Assembly: GCF_028389875.1 (NCBI RefSeq)
Contig: NC_084673.1
Span: 17,521,501 to 17,585,500, forward strand
Reading direction: 5' to 3'
Length of the DNA stretch: 64,000 nucleotides
DNA from: Rhea pennata
Lineage: Eukaryota > Chordata > Aves > Rheiformes > Rheidae
This document shows, piece by piece, positions 12,267-23,115 of the stretch (positions within the stretch are counted from its first letter, which is position 1; every line of letters starts with the position of its first letter). The notes beneath the pieces are model-generated. The model worked only from the letters and a program-made list of their open reading frames with translations, did no database searches and was not told where the DNA came from. A program made the position numbers and the translations under genes.

Positions 12267-13079
12267 AACAGACTATCTTTTATTCACAATTCTTCTACAA
12301 CTTCCAGTCATGAACAGATTCACATTTGAGATCAGCAACAGCACCTGTAACTGAAACCTTGAACATATTTCTCTGACTGAACATTCAAGATACTATTTTA
12401 AAGTGTTTCCAAAAAGGGAGTCTTTGTGCTCATTTTCTTCCCTCATAAACAACAGAATGAACAATTTTAATGTTGTTTTTATTTTAAAATACCTAAGTGT
12501 ACTCTGCTTTTTGCCTGTCAAATAACATTAGCATTTCATTTTAAACGCTCCTCATCTGATCAGGAGCCCCACTAAAAGCGCCATTCGCTCTCGGATGCCT
12601 CACCTTAGCTTTGAAAGGGCTGGGAGGGATGGACGCTCTCCTCCGCAGAGCCCTGCCTTGTTAGGCTGCCAGACACAAGAACTTGGTTTAGCGCCTGCTA
12701 AGTTACGCTAACCTCCATCCACCCCCGCCCCCCCCCAAAAAAACAATTAAAAGTGGATAAACACAAGAGGACGATTAAGGACTAATGACTAAGACAAAAA
12801 TATTCTTCTGCTGACTGACCTAACTACCTAACTATAAGCTTATGTGCTTTACTATTTAGGATGAGTAACATGCTTAGCACTACACAAGACCAAAAAAAAA
12901 AAAAAAAAAAAAGGCAGAGGAATCTACTTCGTGTGTTTATAAAATAGCCAGCTATAAAACTTGCGATGGTTAAGTATTCTATACTACTTTTATGTGATCT
13001 TTTCAAGTTTGTATGAACGTGAAAGAGGGAAAAAGGAGGGAAGGAAAGGAGGAATCACAGTCAGAGCAGGTGAGCGAAG
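12267..13079. other. Region just upstream of the CpG island, no gene
   Basis: AT-rich sequence with a short GC-richer patch (about 12540-12730), a C-run near 12726 and a 20-A run at about 12893-12912. A polypurine stretch (about 13018-13055) leads into the island. No coding signal seen. Confidence 0.55.
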
Positions 13080-13644
13080 GCAGATTTCAGCCGGGAGCCC
13101 TCGGCGAGGGGCCGGAGCGGGGAGCGTTTCGGGCAGACTCCCCTTCACCCCAAGGGCCGCCAGCGATCGCTGCTGCCGCGGCCTCCCGGAGCGGCCTTCG
13201 CTCTCCTCCCCGGCCCCCGTAGCACCCGGAGGAGAGCGAAGGAGGCGCGGACAGGACCCCGGCTGCCTCGGAAAGGGCCCCGGCGGTTGGGCTGCCTAAG
13301 CCGACGCGGCGGCCCTGCCGCGCGGCCGCCTCGCCCCGGAGCCCCTGACGCTGACGACCGGCTCCCACGCCGAACGGCAGGCGGTTACGGAGCTATCGCT
13401 GGAGAAACCGGACTTTGTGCCAGCTGGATGCAGCCGTGACGCGTTTTCATATCGCTTCGGTGTTGCGAGGGGGCACAGAGGACGCGCCGGCCTCCCCCCC
13501 CCCGGTCCGCTGCTCGATCCTGCCCGTGAATGAAGCCGGCAGCTGCGCGCGCGCCTCCCGCGCCTCCCGCGCCTCACGGCCTCCCGGCGGCGGCGGCGGC
13601 CGCTCGCGCCGCGGCCCCGCCCTCGGCCCGGCGGCGGGCGGCGC

Positions 13645-13654
13645 GCGCATGCGC
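13645..13654. promoter_or_regulatory. STAG2: NRF1-type motif
   Basis: GCGCATGCGC is a perfect palindromic match to the NRF1 consensus, set in the CpG island about 345 bp upstream of the first candidate splice donor. Confidence 0.65.
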
Positions 13655-13740
13655 CGCACCTTGTTTACCCCGCTCAGCGCGGCCGCCCGCGGGCGGCCGG
13701 CAGATGTCGCCCCACGCCCAGGAGAGCGGGCCTCGCCCGG

Positions 13741-13759
13741 TGGCCGCCAGGTGGCGCCT
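13741..13759 (+). promoter_or_regulatory. STAG2: CTCF-like motif in the STAG2 CpG island
   Basis: TGGCCGCCAGGTGGCGCCT matches the vertebrate CTCF core consensus (TGGCCACCAGGGGGCGCTA) at all but about four positions, including the central CCAG and GGCGC blocks. It is in forward motif orientation, about 230 bp upstream of the presumed first exon donor. Confidence 0.6.
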
Positions 13760-13939
13760 GCGCCCTCCATTCGCTCGCGAGCCGCCGAGCAGCGAACACC
13801 CCAAACAATCCCCAGCGCCGCCGCCAAATTAAATAACCTGCCCGCTCCCAGCGCCGTTCCCAAACCCCCCCTCCGTGGCGAAGTCTCCGGGCCGGGCTGG
13901 GCCAGGCGCGCAACCGGCAGCCGGGCCGCGGATATAGGA

Positions 13940-13990
13940 GCGGAGCAGCGAGCCTGGGCCTCCTCGCTGCCTACGCCGACACTGGGCAAG
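13940..13990 (+). other. STAG2: Candidate STAG2 first (5' UTR) exon, 3' part
   Basis: The sequence ends GGGCAAG followed by GTAAGT, a near-ideal splice donor (GT at 13991). A GATATA element lies just upstream and the whole lies in CpG island 1. The transcription start is not determinable from sequence, so the left boundary is nominal. The exon would be non-coding, because the STAG2 start codon is in the exon at 51895-52039. Confidence 0.5.
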
Positions 13991-14380
13991 GTAAGTTAGA
14001 AAATGGCGGCGAAGCTTCTGGAAGTTTGGCGGGGGGACTCGGGATCGGAGTGTGTGGCTCGGGAGAGAGGCTGGGGTCGCGCCTGCGGCTCCCGGGCCCG
14101 CGGGGACGGCGCGGGGCGCTAGGCCGGCTGGCCACAGAGACTCAGCGCAGTCAAGATGGAGGACGGCGGGGCCGAGCCGCGAAAACACTCCAGCCCCCCG
14201 CTTCCCCACCCCCCTTTCCCAGCGCGCCTCGGCAGGGAGGGGGGGAGAGAGCGAGAGCGCGAACGAGAGAGGGAGAGGGCGCCGAAAGCGGCCCCCACTG
14301 CCCGCCCGGAGCCCCATTCCTCCGCCCCGGAGTCGGCCGCGGGCGAGCTGGGCCCAGCACTCAGCGAGCTAAAATGGAGA

Positions 14381-14416
14381 ACCACCTTCTCCTCCTCCTC
14401 CTCCTCCTCCCCCCTT
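14381..14416. repeat. (CTC)n-rich tract
   Basis: A run of CTC triplets with a C-run at the end, within the CpG island. In coding-like frames it gives poly-Leu or poly-Glu artefacts. Confidence 0.8.
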
Positions 14417-14462
14417 CTCCCGAGCCGAGCAAGGGCTGCTGGCAAGATGGAGGACTCGGGCA

Positions 14463-14488
14463 TTGTGTGTGTGTGTGTGTGTGTGTGT
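14463..14488. repeat. (TG)n microsatellite inside the CpG island
   Basis: About 12 TG dinucleotides immediately after the fourth YY1-like motif. Alternating purine/pyrimidine sequence with Z-DNA potential, likely polymorphic. Confidence 0.9.
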
Positions 14489-14720
14489 CGGCGAGCTGGG
14501 CCGGGCCGGGCCACTCGCGGGGGGAGGGAAGCGGGGTCGGGGCCGTTGCGGACCGAGCGAGCCGCGCTCGGGGGAGGGGAGAGCCGGGCCGCGCGGCGCG
14601 CGCGAGAAAATGGTGGGGCGGCTGGCGCTGCCCTGGGGTCGGGTGTCGGAGGGAGGCTAGGGACTCCCGCACCTGACAGCGCTCGCTGGCGGGCGCTCCC
14701 TGCCCCCCGCCTTCCCGCCG

Positions 14721-15377
14721 CCCGGCAGCTGAGCTCTTCCTGCCAGCCCCGCGCTCCCAGCCACTTCCCCGCAGAGGGAAGTGTCGAGGGCTCAGTATCT
14801 CCCTCCTCCTCCTCTCTGCCCCATCTCTGCCGAGGCAATGCTCCGTCTGGGGCAACTCCGGCAGCCTCTCCTGGGCGACTTTAGTGGAGGGCCAGAGAAA
14901 AAGAGTTTCCTCGACTTAAGTGAGAGCATGGGGACTGACCTGCGCGGTTCTCCCCCCGCCTCCCTTCGCTGCCTCTTCCGAAAGAGTTGGCGAGCTCCCC
15001 CCCTCACCCCCCCCCCCCCCCCGGCACCGCGGAGAGCCTTTGTGGGGCTATTTTTTCCCTCTGAGTGACTTTGGGCGAGCTCCTCGGCCGCTGCTCACCA
15101 AGAGGAAGAGTTGTGGCAGTTTCCGTCCGGCTTTATTTTATTTATTTATTTTTTTTTTGTAAAGAAAGGGCAATTGCCAACTTGTGTGGGGGACGCCTGA
15201 TGCCGGCAGCCGCGTGTTGCTGGAGCCCTGCTGGGCTCTCGCCGGCTCCGCGGGGGGAGGGGAGGAGGAGGAAGAATGCTTCTTACTGGGGGGTTTTGGC
15301 GCCACTTTTGTTTTAGATAGTGCTCCTCTGCCCCCCTCCTTCCCGGCACTCACTGAACTGAGCTGAACCCTGCCCAG
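14721..15377 (+). promoter_or_regulatory. STAG2: GC-rich shoulder with possible alternative STAG2 first exon
   Basis: Moderately GC-rich sequence containing a 16-C run (15007-15022), an E2F-type motif (15294-15309) and, at its right end, CTGCCCAG followed by GTAGGA, a usable splice donor (GT at 15378). This could be an alternative 5' UTR exon. The start is unknown and usage unproven. Confidence 0.35.
15294..15309. promoter_or_regulatory. STAG2: E2F-type motif
   Basis: TTTTGGCGCCACTTTT contains the near-palindromic E2F core TTTGGCGCC. It lies 68 bp before a candidate splice donor. E2F input would suit a gene needed in S phase, but that is inference. Confidence 0.5.
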
Positions 15378-15892
15378 GTAGGAAGCGAGAGCTTTCCTGG
15401 TGTTTTTCTTTCCTGGGCATTTATTTTTTCTGTACGCCTAAAAAATACAGTTGTTGACGTGGTTAGGAGCTCGTTAGGGACGGGAGATCAGGAGCGAGTG
15501 GCGGATTAGAGGAGAGCGGTAGCAAATAGTTGGGCTGAACTTGGAGGCCTTGTTTTTCATATGTTCTTCTGTCCCTGCGCGAACACACTGCTCGTTTCTG
15601 GTGTCTGGGTTTATCGGGTTTGAGTGTATGCATCGATGTCCTCGCTCTCTCCGTGGTCTGTTTCTCCATGCCTTCATAGCCAGTCGCGTTGTATAATCCA
15701 TCCGTCCCGTAAAAACCTGGGACCTCCCTCCCCCCACCCCCCCGAGAACATAAAAGGTTCTTAACTCTCGGTGCTTTTTATTTATTAATTTAAGGTCGTG
15801 ATTTAGTGATTACTTTGTTGTCTTCCCACGAGATGCTGTGTTCGGAGTTATACAAACTTTGAACAACCGCCGAGTCTTGAGTTGTAGCTACT

Positions 15893-15933
<41 letters not shown>

Positions 15934-16079
15934 CTTGGCAGGCCGGTTAAACTGATTGCCCCCCCGCCCTTCACTTTAAGTTCTCTCTTCCCGTATGCTC
16001 GCTGGAGCCACACCCTATTGTGTCCGGTCTCATCGGGCGCTTTATCTGCTCCTTTGACCCCTTTATTTTTCCTCGCCGT
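15378..16079. other. Non-coding stretch between the two CpG-rich segments
   Basis: Mixed composition with no exon recognised. It includes a run of about 34 T (15896-15929) and C-runs near 15730 and 15960. Confidence 0.6.
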
Positions 16080-16500
16080 CCCCTCGGAGGAGCGTGCGGT
16101 CCGGCCGGCGGCTCCCCTCCCCGATAAGGCTGTAACGAGGGGCCCGGGAGGCGGCGCGGCGCGGTCCAAGTCGCGCCTTTCGGCGGCCGCCGTCTCCGTC
16201 GGCGGGGTGAGGAGGGGCCATGTCAGCGCCGCGATCCCGCCGGCGGGGGCCAGGGAGGGGTCGGGTTACCGAAGTGCGTCACACGCGGCCCCGCCGGGCC
16301 TGCTCGGGAGCCGCGGCCGCTCCGTGCTTTCGCCGCGCTCGCCCGCCTCCTTCGCGCCGCCTCCCATTGGCCAGCGCTCGGGCGGGAGGCGGTGGCTTCC
16401 TCCTGCGCCCGGGGCGGGAGCGCGGCGGGCTGGCGGCGGGGGCAGGGGCTGCGCCCGGCACGTCCGCCGGCTTACGGACAGCCGCGCTTTCGGCGTAGTT
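16080..16500. promoter_or_regulatory. CpG island 2
   Basis: A second, separate block of dense CpG with GC boxes and an inverted CCAAT box (ATTGG at 16366-16370, an NF-Y type site). A donor-like AAG followed by GTGAGG lies about 160 bp beyond its right edge (GT at 16658). It could be a second STAG2 promoter or an enhancer-like island. Direction is not determined. Confidence 0.6.
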
Positions 16501-19377
16501 TGTATTTACATTCAGAAAACACGGCTTTCACAGCTGGTACTACTTGAAATGTGCTTAAAGCGCAGCTGTTTCAGAAAGCCGACTTCAGCATAAAGGTCAC
16601 TTGGTGTAAATTACTTCCATATCTTCAGAATTTCGTTGAGTTTTGTTAAATTAGAAGGTGAGGAAAACGCCTTTTGGATCTGTTCCCTCGAAACCATTGT
16701 AGGATTGTTTTCATGCTATCTGAGAGTTTTGTTCAGTCTTGTAAATAAATAATCAGACTACGGTTCCTACCATTTCCTGTGGTAGAATGTTCTCCAGGTA
16801 TAGCAGATCTCACTATTAATTCTTGCCAATTGATGACTTCTTTCTCGTTTACAATGCTTAGCCACTTGAAATGACTTTCCCTCTTTTCCATATACTCTTC
16901 TCCCTAAATGCAATATTCTTATTTTGACTACTCTAGTGTTTTTCTGGTACTGAACTTAATAGTTTAATGTAAAAATGAAAAAAAAGTGGAAAACATCCAC
17001 CATGTTGTAGGCATAAGCCTTAATCATTTTTGCTGCTTTCAGCACTTGAGTTGATGGGATAGCATCCCCGTAACTTTCTGATAAGTTAAATGAAGACTAA
17101 GAAAGTATCAAATGATACAGAGGAGAAAAATAATTCTTATTTGCTCTCTCCACACATCCTGCTTTGTGACCAGTGGGGCTGCAAAGGTTGTTTTGTAGCA
17201 AAACCAATGATATTTTGTTATATCATGTGCAGGTGGATTTTAAGCAACTTGTGGGAGAAGTCTGATTTTTGTTGCTGTGGTGAATTTAACACTGGGTGTT
17301 ACATTAGCTTAAATACAAACAGACATGAAAACAGCCATGTGGATGGGGTTGAGTGGGAGAGGTATTCCTTAATTTTCTGGAGAAATTTCCTAGTGCTCAG
17401 ATAACTCTGGCCCAAGTATGAAATATGGGAGTTATGTACGTGAATCTTTTTCATCCATTTATAGCTTCAGGAAGATAACGCTGAGTAAAGTTAATCTTCC
17501 CTGTCCCTACAAGGTCCTAACCACATCAACAGCTGTTCCTACACAGATCATTCCTTTTAGGCATTAAGTTTTTTTGGTATTTTACAACCAAAAGCATTAG
17601 AAATTAAAGAAATTATCATTTGGTTTGAATAAGTTCAAATTAATAATGCTATGATGCTTCAATATACCAAAAGTATTTGAGAATTGTGTAACAACAAAAA
17701 GTTGCAGTAGCTTCATTACAATATTTTCAGTTAAAAAAAGTGGCGTGCTACTTGATTAAACAGCATTCTATTTTCAAAATAGCAGGATTCAGTTAACTGC
17801 CTTTTAGTCTTAACTCAAATTCCATGAATATATCACATTGTTGCTTTACATGTTGAAGTTCTTAAAGACAGAAATGTATGGAGGGAATTAATTTTTGCTT
17901 GGAAGGGGAATAAATAAAATCTGACAGGCGGTCTCTTTAGTTTTGCTTTTTTCAGTAAGACTTATAAACAAACTGAATCCCTTTAAAAAAGAAATAGAGA
18001 CAGCTTCTCTTGAATATTATATGCTAGTACAGTCTCTTATAGGAAATAGCTGCAGGCTATAAGCTGCTTGAAAGTGAGTGCTCTCCTTGGTGGAAGCAGC
18101 TGCATTCAACTTAATCAAATCATGAAGTAGTATTTAACATATCAGAATGTTATGAACTTATTTTTATTAGACTGCTTTTTGTCATTTAAGGTTCAAACTT
18201 AATATGATCTGGAAGTCCTGACTTGCGTCATCTTCATTTGTGCTGCTACTGTGTCAGTTGTCCTACTGCAAGGAAATGTTACAAGAGATGAGGTTTTATG
18301 GAACTGAGTGGCAACATAAACAGGTTTTAGGATTTAAAGTAACCCTGAACCACTTGGTTTATTTTTGTCAAATGAATCCCCAAAAGTAACTGAGTATTCT
18401 GGTGGTTACTTAAGTGTCTTGGTTGTATCATTGGAGTGCCATGTTTAGTCAAGTAAGATGGGGTTTTGAACTCTGGTACAATCTTTACCTACAATGTGAC
18501 CATTCTTAATACCTCTCCAATTAACGCAAAAACCTCAGAGAATATTGTGAATGTAAATTTCCAGAATGTTACTGTGAAGAATTTTTGAGTGAGCAATCAA
18601 GAATGTAGCAGAAAAGATAAATAGAGATGTTGTCTCTGTCAGCTAGATGCTGGAGTTTCTAGGAGCTTCTTCTGCTTCATTAATTGTCTGTAATGGAAAG
18701 AAGTGATAGAAGCTTAATATTCTCAATAGCATTTGAAACAGTTATATTTTGAGAGACTTCTGTATGGTCCTCAACTTCCTTATATGAGAATCACTGATGA
18801 AGTGGAGAGAATGAAGTGATAATCCAGTCCTTGGGAAAAACAGGGTGAATAAGAGAACAGTGGAATTCTTAGTTTGGAAAATAGGAAGCTTATACACGGA
18901 AAATCTGTAGAAAAATGGACAGAGCTCTTTTCCATATGTGCCACAAAAATTTAAATGGTGCCACTATGTAGGCTTATTGCATAGATTTATATTCAAAGGC
19001 CATCTCACATCTAGAGCCATCTCTGCTTCTGAAGTAAAAGGGTAAATATATGAAGGAACCACTGCTCAGTTCCATGGCTGCTCTGTCACTGGCCCTAGCA
19101 ATTTTGTGGTCTGGTCTGACCTGTCCCCTTCCTTCCCCCTGACCTACTCCCATTTCTGTCCTGCTGGCTATGGACATAGGTGGAACTAAATAAGACTACA
19201 GGCAAATCAGAAGTCCTGGTTAAGACTTAAGATTTATACCTATCAGGAAGTTTGTGCCCTGTTGCTTCCTTTAATCTGTTGAAGATTGAGCTCCTTCTGG
19301 AGCAAGTTCTAGAGCCTCAGAGCTAATGGTAGCCGTTTAATATGGCCTTAGGTAGCTGCTGTTGCATCAGCCACCCC

Positions 19378-19396
19378 TGCACTCCAGAGGGCGCTG
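19378..19396 (+). promoter_or_regulatory. STAG2: CTCF-like motif in STAG2 intron 1
   Basis: TGCACTCCAGAGGGCGCTG keeps the CTCF core CCAGNGGGCGCT, with one substitution in the central G run. It has the same orientation as the promoter motif about 5.6 kb upstream. Judged by eye only. Confidence 0.55.
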
Positions 19397-21174
19397 CTGA
19401 GGCTTTGAAAGAGTTTCCATGGAAAAGCCATGTTGGGAGGGTAGTTTGTGAAGGTAGGGAGTCTTGACTTTCTGCTTTAGTAAAGTAACTTTTGGTGGGG
19501 GGAATCTTACGGTAATCATTGCAATATTCTGTTAGCATAACTGAAGTTCTTGTGCTAGCATTTTTTCTGTTAAAAGGGTTATTTCTGGAATAAAATGGTT
19601 AAACTCTCCTGCTTTTCTGTGAGCAATTTTCATATTTGAAGATTGGTTCAGTGACTTGGGTTGGATTTTTAGATTAGAAGAAAAATCTAAGTTTTTAACA
19701 TGTCTAGTGGTTTAAGACATGTAACATGTGGTTTAAGGGTGGGCCTTTAAATCCAATGTGAATTTCAACAAAATCACATATTTGCCTACTAGTGATAAAA
19801 TAAAAATCTGTGTTTTAAGAGCTGAGGATTCAAAATATGTTTTTGTTGTTTTCTTTAAATTATTATCTCATTTTGCAGTTCATGAGAGTCCAGTGAAGTT
19901 GGATCCCCCCCTTCCCCCCCCCCCCCTTTGGAGAATAATTATAAAGTAATGGAAGCTTCTGAAGAAGGCTCGCCTCATTTATATCACCATGGTCAAATTT
20001 AGAGCCAATATTGACTTGTACGATTTGGGAAGTTTGAGGCCATTGCCTGATTGGATTCTATCTTGTGGAAAACATCTTACTGTTCACAAAGAAGTTTTTA
20101 TGTTGATAGCTCTTTATCCTTTCAGTATTTTTCTTTTATTCTTTTTTCTTTTTTTCTGACTATAAAACTTCTGGGAAAGAAGGAGAAAAGTTTGATGGTC
20201 AGGATCACTAAGACTAGACTGAAGAGTCCTAAATTTGGCGGGTTATGCCATTGCAGTGTTTCACAGCGCTATACTCTGCTCTTTGGTATCTTTCTATTGT
20301 CAAGTATTGCACCATTAAGAAAATGTATAGATCTGAGATACTGGGTAGAGAAGAAGGGAGAGTGGAGAAGAGTTTCTGTTGTCTCAGTAACTTCTTTTTC
20401 CTTAGTTGGTCCGGCCTAAGTAGGGATCTGGCACCTAACTGAAGAGTAGAGAGTATGGTGGGGGGGGGAAGAAGAAAAAGATCCTAGAGATTATGCCAAC
20501 AGCCCCTTGGCTTTTGTGCAACAGTTGACTCTTTTCTAGCTTTTACTGGCTACAGAGACACAGGAGGGAACCAAGTTTGTTTTTTAAGCTCTTTTATCCC
20601 CCTCTGAGTCAGAAAATAAAGCACATCTAGAACTGTAATTGTATGCTGTTACCTTTTGTCTTATGTGGCTCCTGCTGAAGGAAATGAGAAGTAAGCTGTC
20701 ATGTAACTGGTTTATCCAGATACGTACTTTATTGTTGTCTCTACTATAATTTTTTTTGACTGTGTAGCTAGCTGTAACATTTGCCCCGATCCTCTGGAGG
20801 GGTAATTTTTGTAAAACAATGTGATCAGAAGAGTCAGTAAATATGAGAAGATTGGCATATATTGAAGAGCAGATTGTGATACGTGGTTGAGATGATAACC
20901 ACAGTACCTGCCTTAGAACACATACGTAGAAAGGAGAACATGTGATGTCTGGTGACATCAATACATGTCACCATTGTAAATGTGACATTGTATTTACTTA
21001 TGGATTGGAATTTGATGGTTTATTAATCTTGACTTTATGCAACTTACTATGCATTTTATTCTTCTATATTTTTGTTATGATTAAGGGTAGTCAGTGATTT
21101 AGAGAAAGGGAGTTTACAAGGGAATTTACAAGCTTGCCTATAGTTTCTTGATTATATTTTGGAAAAGTTTTCTT

Positions 21175-21181
21175 GTGTATA

Positions 21182-21222
<41 letters not shown>
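21175..21222. repeat. (TG)n(TA)n microsatellite
   Basis: A compound dinucleotide repeat: TG repeats followed by about 13 TA repeats. Likely polymorphic. Confidence 0.95.
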
Positions 21223-22988
21223 GCTGATATATTTTGGTCTGCATTATGTATGTCTACTGTTGTCTAGATTAAGGAATTACAACTTAAGTGCAAATTTCAG
21301 GATTTTCTATTAGCAAATCATGAAAAGAAATAAAATATACTGAAATCTTGGAACTCTCAGAAGATTTTCAGAACTGACCACTTAAAAAGAAACAACAAAC
21401 CTTAGGAATACATGTTCTGTTTAGTGGAGATTACGTTCCAGTGTTGGCATCAAGCTGCTGCCAAGATTTGGTGAAATGCTGCTCAGTTTTTGGCCAGTGA
21501 ATGAGTTCTATGTGATCCGCAGGACAACTAACCTTACCTGCAGCTTCCTCCTGAGTTTCTTCCTCTCCTGGTACTACCCCATCCCCATTATGTTACAGGC
21601 ACTGTTTAGTGTGTACACACTGTCAATTCAACACATCTTTGGAAGACATGGTGCTGTCACGTTGAAAAGGTGGCTTAATGCACTGTTTTTTTTCATTGCT
21701 TAAAAATTGTGATCTCCCTGGAAGGGCTTTGATATTTTTGATTTGAAGGTAATGTTGCAGTTCTTGGCTATGATTAGATTGCGTGGGGTTTTTTTTATGT
21801 GTTTTTAATATAAAATAGGATTTCAGCCTATGTTTTATGGAGTGCTTTCTTTACACTATCTTATCTGGGGATAAAGATTGAGTTTTACTTTGTTTTCAAA
21901 TAAAAATAAGTTGCTTGGGATAAGGCTTTTCTTTCTCTTTAATGCAATTATCTGTTACACATTTAGGTAAAACTTCTGCTTAATTCTTTAAGAAAGGACA
22001 TTTTGGAAATTAGGACCATACCAAGTTTTAGTAAGCAGATAATATGCAAGTAATATAATTGAAGATATTTTTGTGAGAGTGTAATCTTACATCAGGGAAT
22101 GTTCAGTATGAGGAAAGTTTTTACAGAGTGGGTAGGTGATTTGGGAGGTGGTATTAAAATCTGTATTTTTTATATGTTGTTTTTATTATCTGACGATGGG
22201 CAATTTAATAGATGGGTAACTGAAGGTTAGTAAAAAACAAAATGTAGGTAGTAAATATCAGGAATACAGGTTTGTAATTCATGTAGCATGGGGTTAGGTG
22301 TCTAGTTCTCAATTTTTAAGATGATGCTATGTGACATGAGCTCTGGAATAAGGCACATTGGATAGTTATGGGTAAAGTGGTCAAATAATTTAATTTGAGT
22401 AATAAGGAGGCACATCCTGACTACAGGCAGTATTTCACATTTTTATTTCTCATCTCATTAGAAGCAGAGAATTGAATTAATTGTAATGTTTCACCATGGG
22501 AGAAACCCGGGGAAACTTGATAAAAAACACTTACATTAAAAAAAAAAAAAAAAAGAATGACCAGTGACTGCAATCCAAATGGTAGTGCTGTGCTTGTGGA
22601 AGACAAATGGGAAGTGAAATTGATGGAGACTAACTGCTTCCATTTTTTCCTCTGAAGCAATATACAGAATAAATACAATTTTAATCAAGTTGAAAGAATA
22701 CAGTTTTCATAATTTAAGATTTGTAACATAAGTAGTTTTCAAATGTTATTATTTTGAACTATCTTCTGTGAAGACTATATTCTTGTAGAGAAATTCCAAT
22801 TTGGCAAACTGTCATACACTGTTCTGTGTTGATCGTTGCTTTATGTACATCTTTGAAAACTGGATCCAAACTACTTTCTTTTAATTCTTCTAACATGAAA
22901 TAAACTTTTTGGTCTCCACACTTCTGTTTTAAACTGGCAATTGCTTCATAGAAGTAACACTACAATGAAAAGATCATGTTTTCTAGGT

Positions 22989-23115
22989 CACAGAATCATG
23001 TAGGATGGAAGAATCCTCTGGAGGTCTTGTCCAATCTCCTGCTGAAAGCCTGTCCAGTTAGATCAGGTGCTCAGGAATTTATCCAGTCAAGCTTTTAATA
23101 TCTCAAAGGGCAGTT
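22989..23115 (-). mobile_element. CR1 LINE 3'-end fragment, minus orientation
   Basis: The stretch beginning CACAGAATCATGTAGGATGG and continuing through CCTCTGGAGGTC, GTCCAATCTCCTGCTGAAAG, AGATCAGGTGCTCAGGA and TTTTAATATCTC follows the well-known reverse-complement layout of the chicken repeat 1 (CR1) 3' end. It is diverged (roughly 75-80% by impression) and truncated, as is usual for old CR1 copies. It is the only CR1 piece I could support, and it favours a sauropsid, most likely avian, genome. Confidence 0.85.

Larger units (their letters stand above)
14000..14619 (+). promoter_or_regulatory. STAG2: Cluster of five YY1-like motifs
   Basis: AAAATGGCGGC (14000), AAGATGGAGGAC (14153), AAAATGGAGAACC (14371), AAGATGGAGGAC (14444) and AAAATGGTGGGGC (14607). 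All are on the + strand and match or approach the YY1 core AARATGGCGGC. The second and fourth share an identical 13-mer. All lie just downstream of the 13990 donor. Confidence 0.55.
13080..14720. promoter_or_regulatory. STAG2: CpG island 1, presumed STAG2 promoter
   Basis: Abrupt change to very high GC with dense CpG, typical of a housekeeping vertebrate promoter. It contains GC boxes, a palindromic NRF1-type motif, a CTCF-like motif, a GATATA element at about 13930 and a good splice donor at 13990/13991. Several YY1-like motifs follow. No long frame here looks like protein: the Arg/Ala/Pro/Gly-rich frames on both strands are composition artefacts. It lies upstream of the STAG2 coding exons in the correct orientation. 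Confidence 0.88.
16501..22987 (+). other. STAG2: STAG2 intron 1, first part
   Basis: AT-rich intronic sequence without a supportable exon. It holds a CTCF-like motif (19378-19396), a C/T run (about 19905-19927), a (TG)n(TA)n microsatellite (21175-21222) and an A-run near 22540. Open frames such as 17090-17404, 20051-20419 and 21476-21703 have no recognisable domain. Confidence 0.7.

Noticed and set aside
14003..14100. ATGGCGGCG in good Kozak context right after the first-exon donor, a possible protein start
   Set aside because: It lies in the presumed first intron, coincides with a YY1-type motif, and the true STAG2 start at 51996 is secured by protein homology.
13087..14855. Many overlapping Arg/Ala/Pro/Gly-rich open frames of 70-242 codons on both strands
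   Set aside because: They arise from low stop-codon frequency in CpG-island DNA. They overlap each other in all frames and carry no domain.
21476..21703. 75-codon hydrophobic frame in a slightly GC-richer part of intron 1
   Set aside because: Looks superficially like a membrane protein, but there is no family match by eye, no start context and no conserved partner. Treated as chance.
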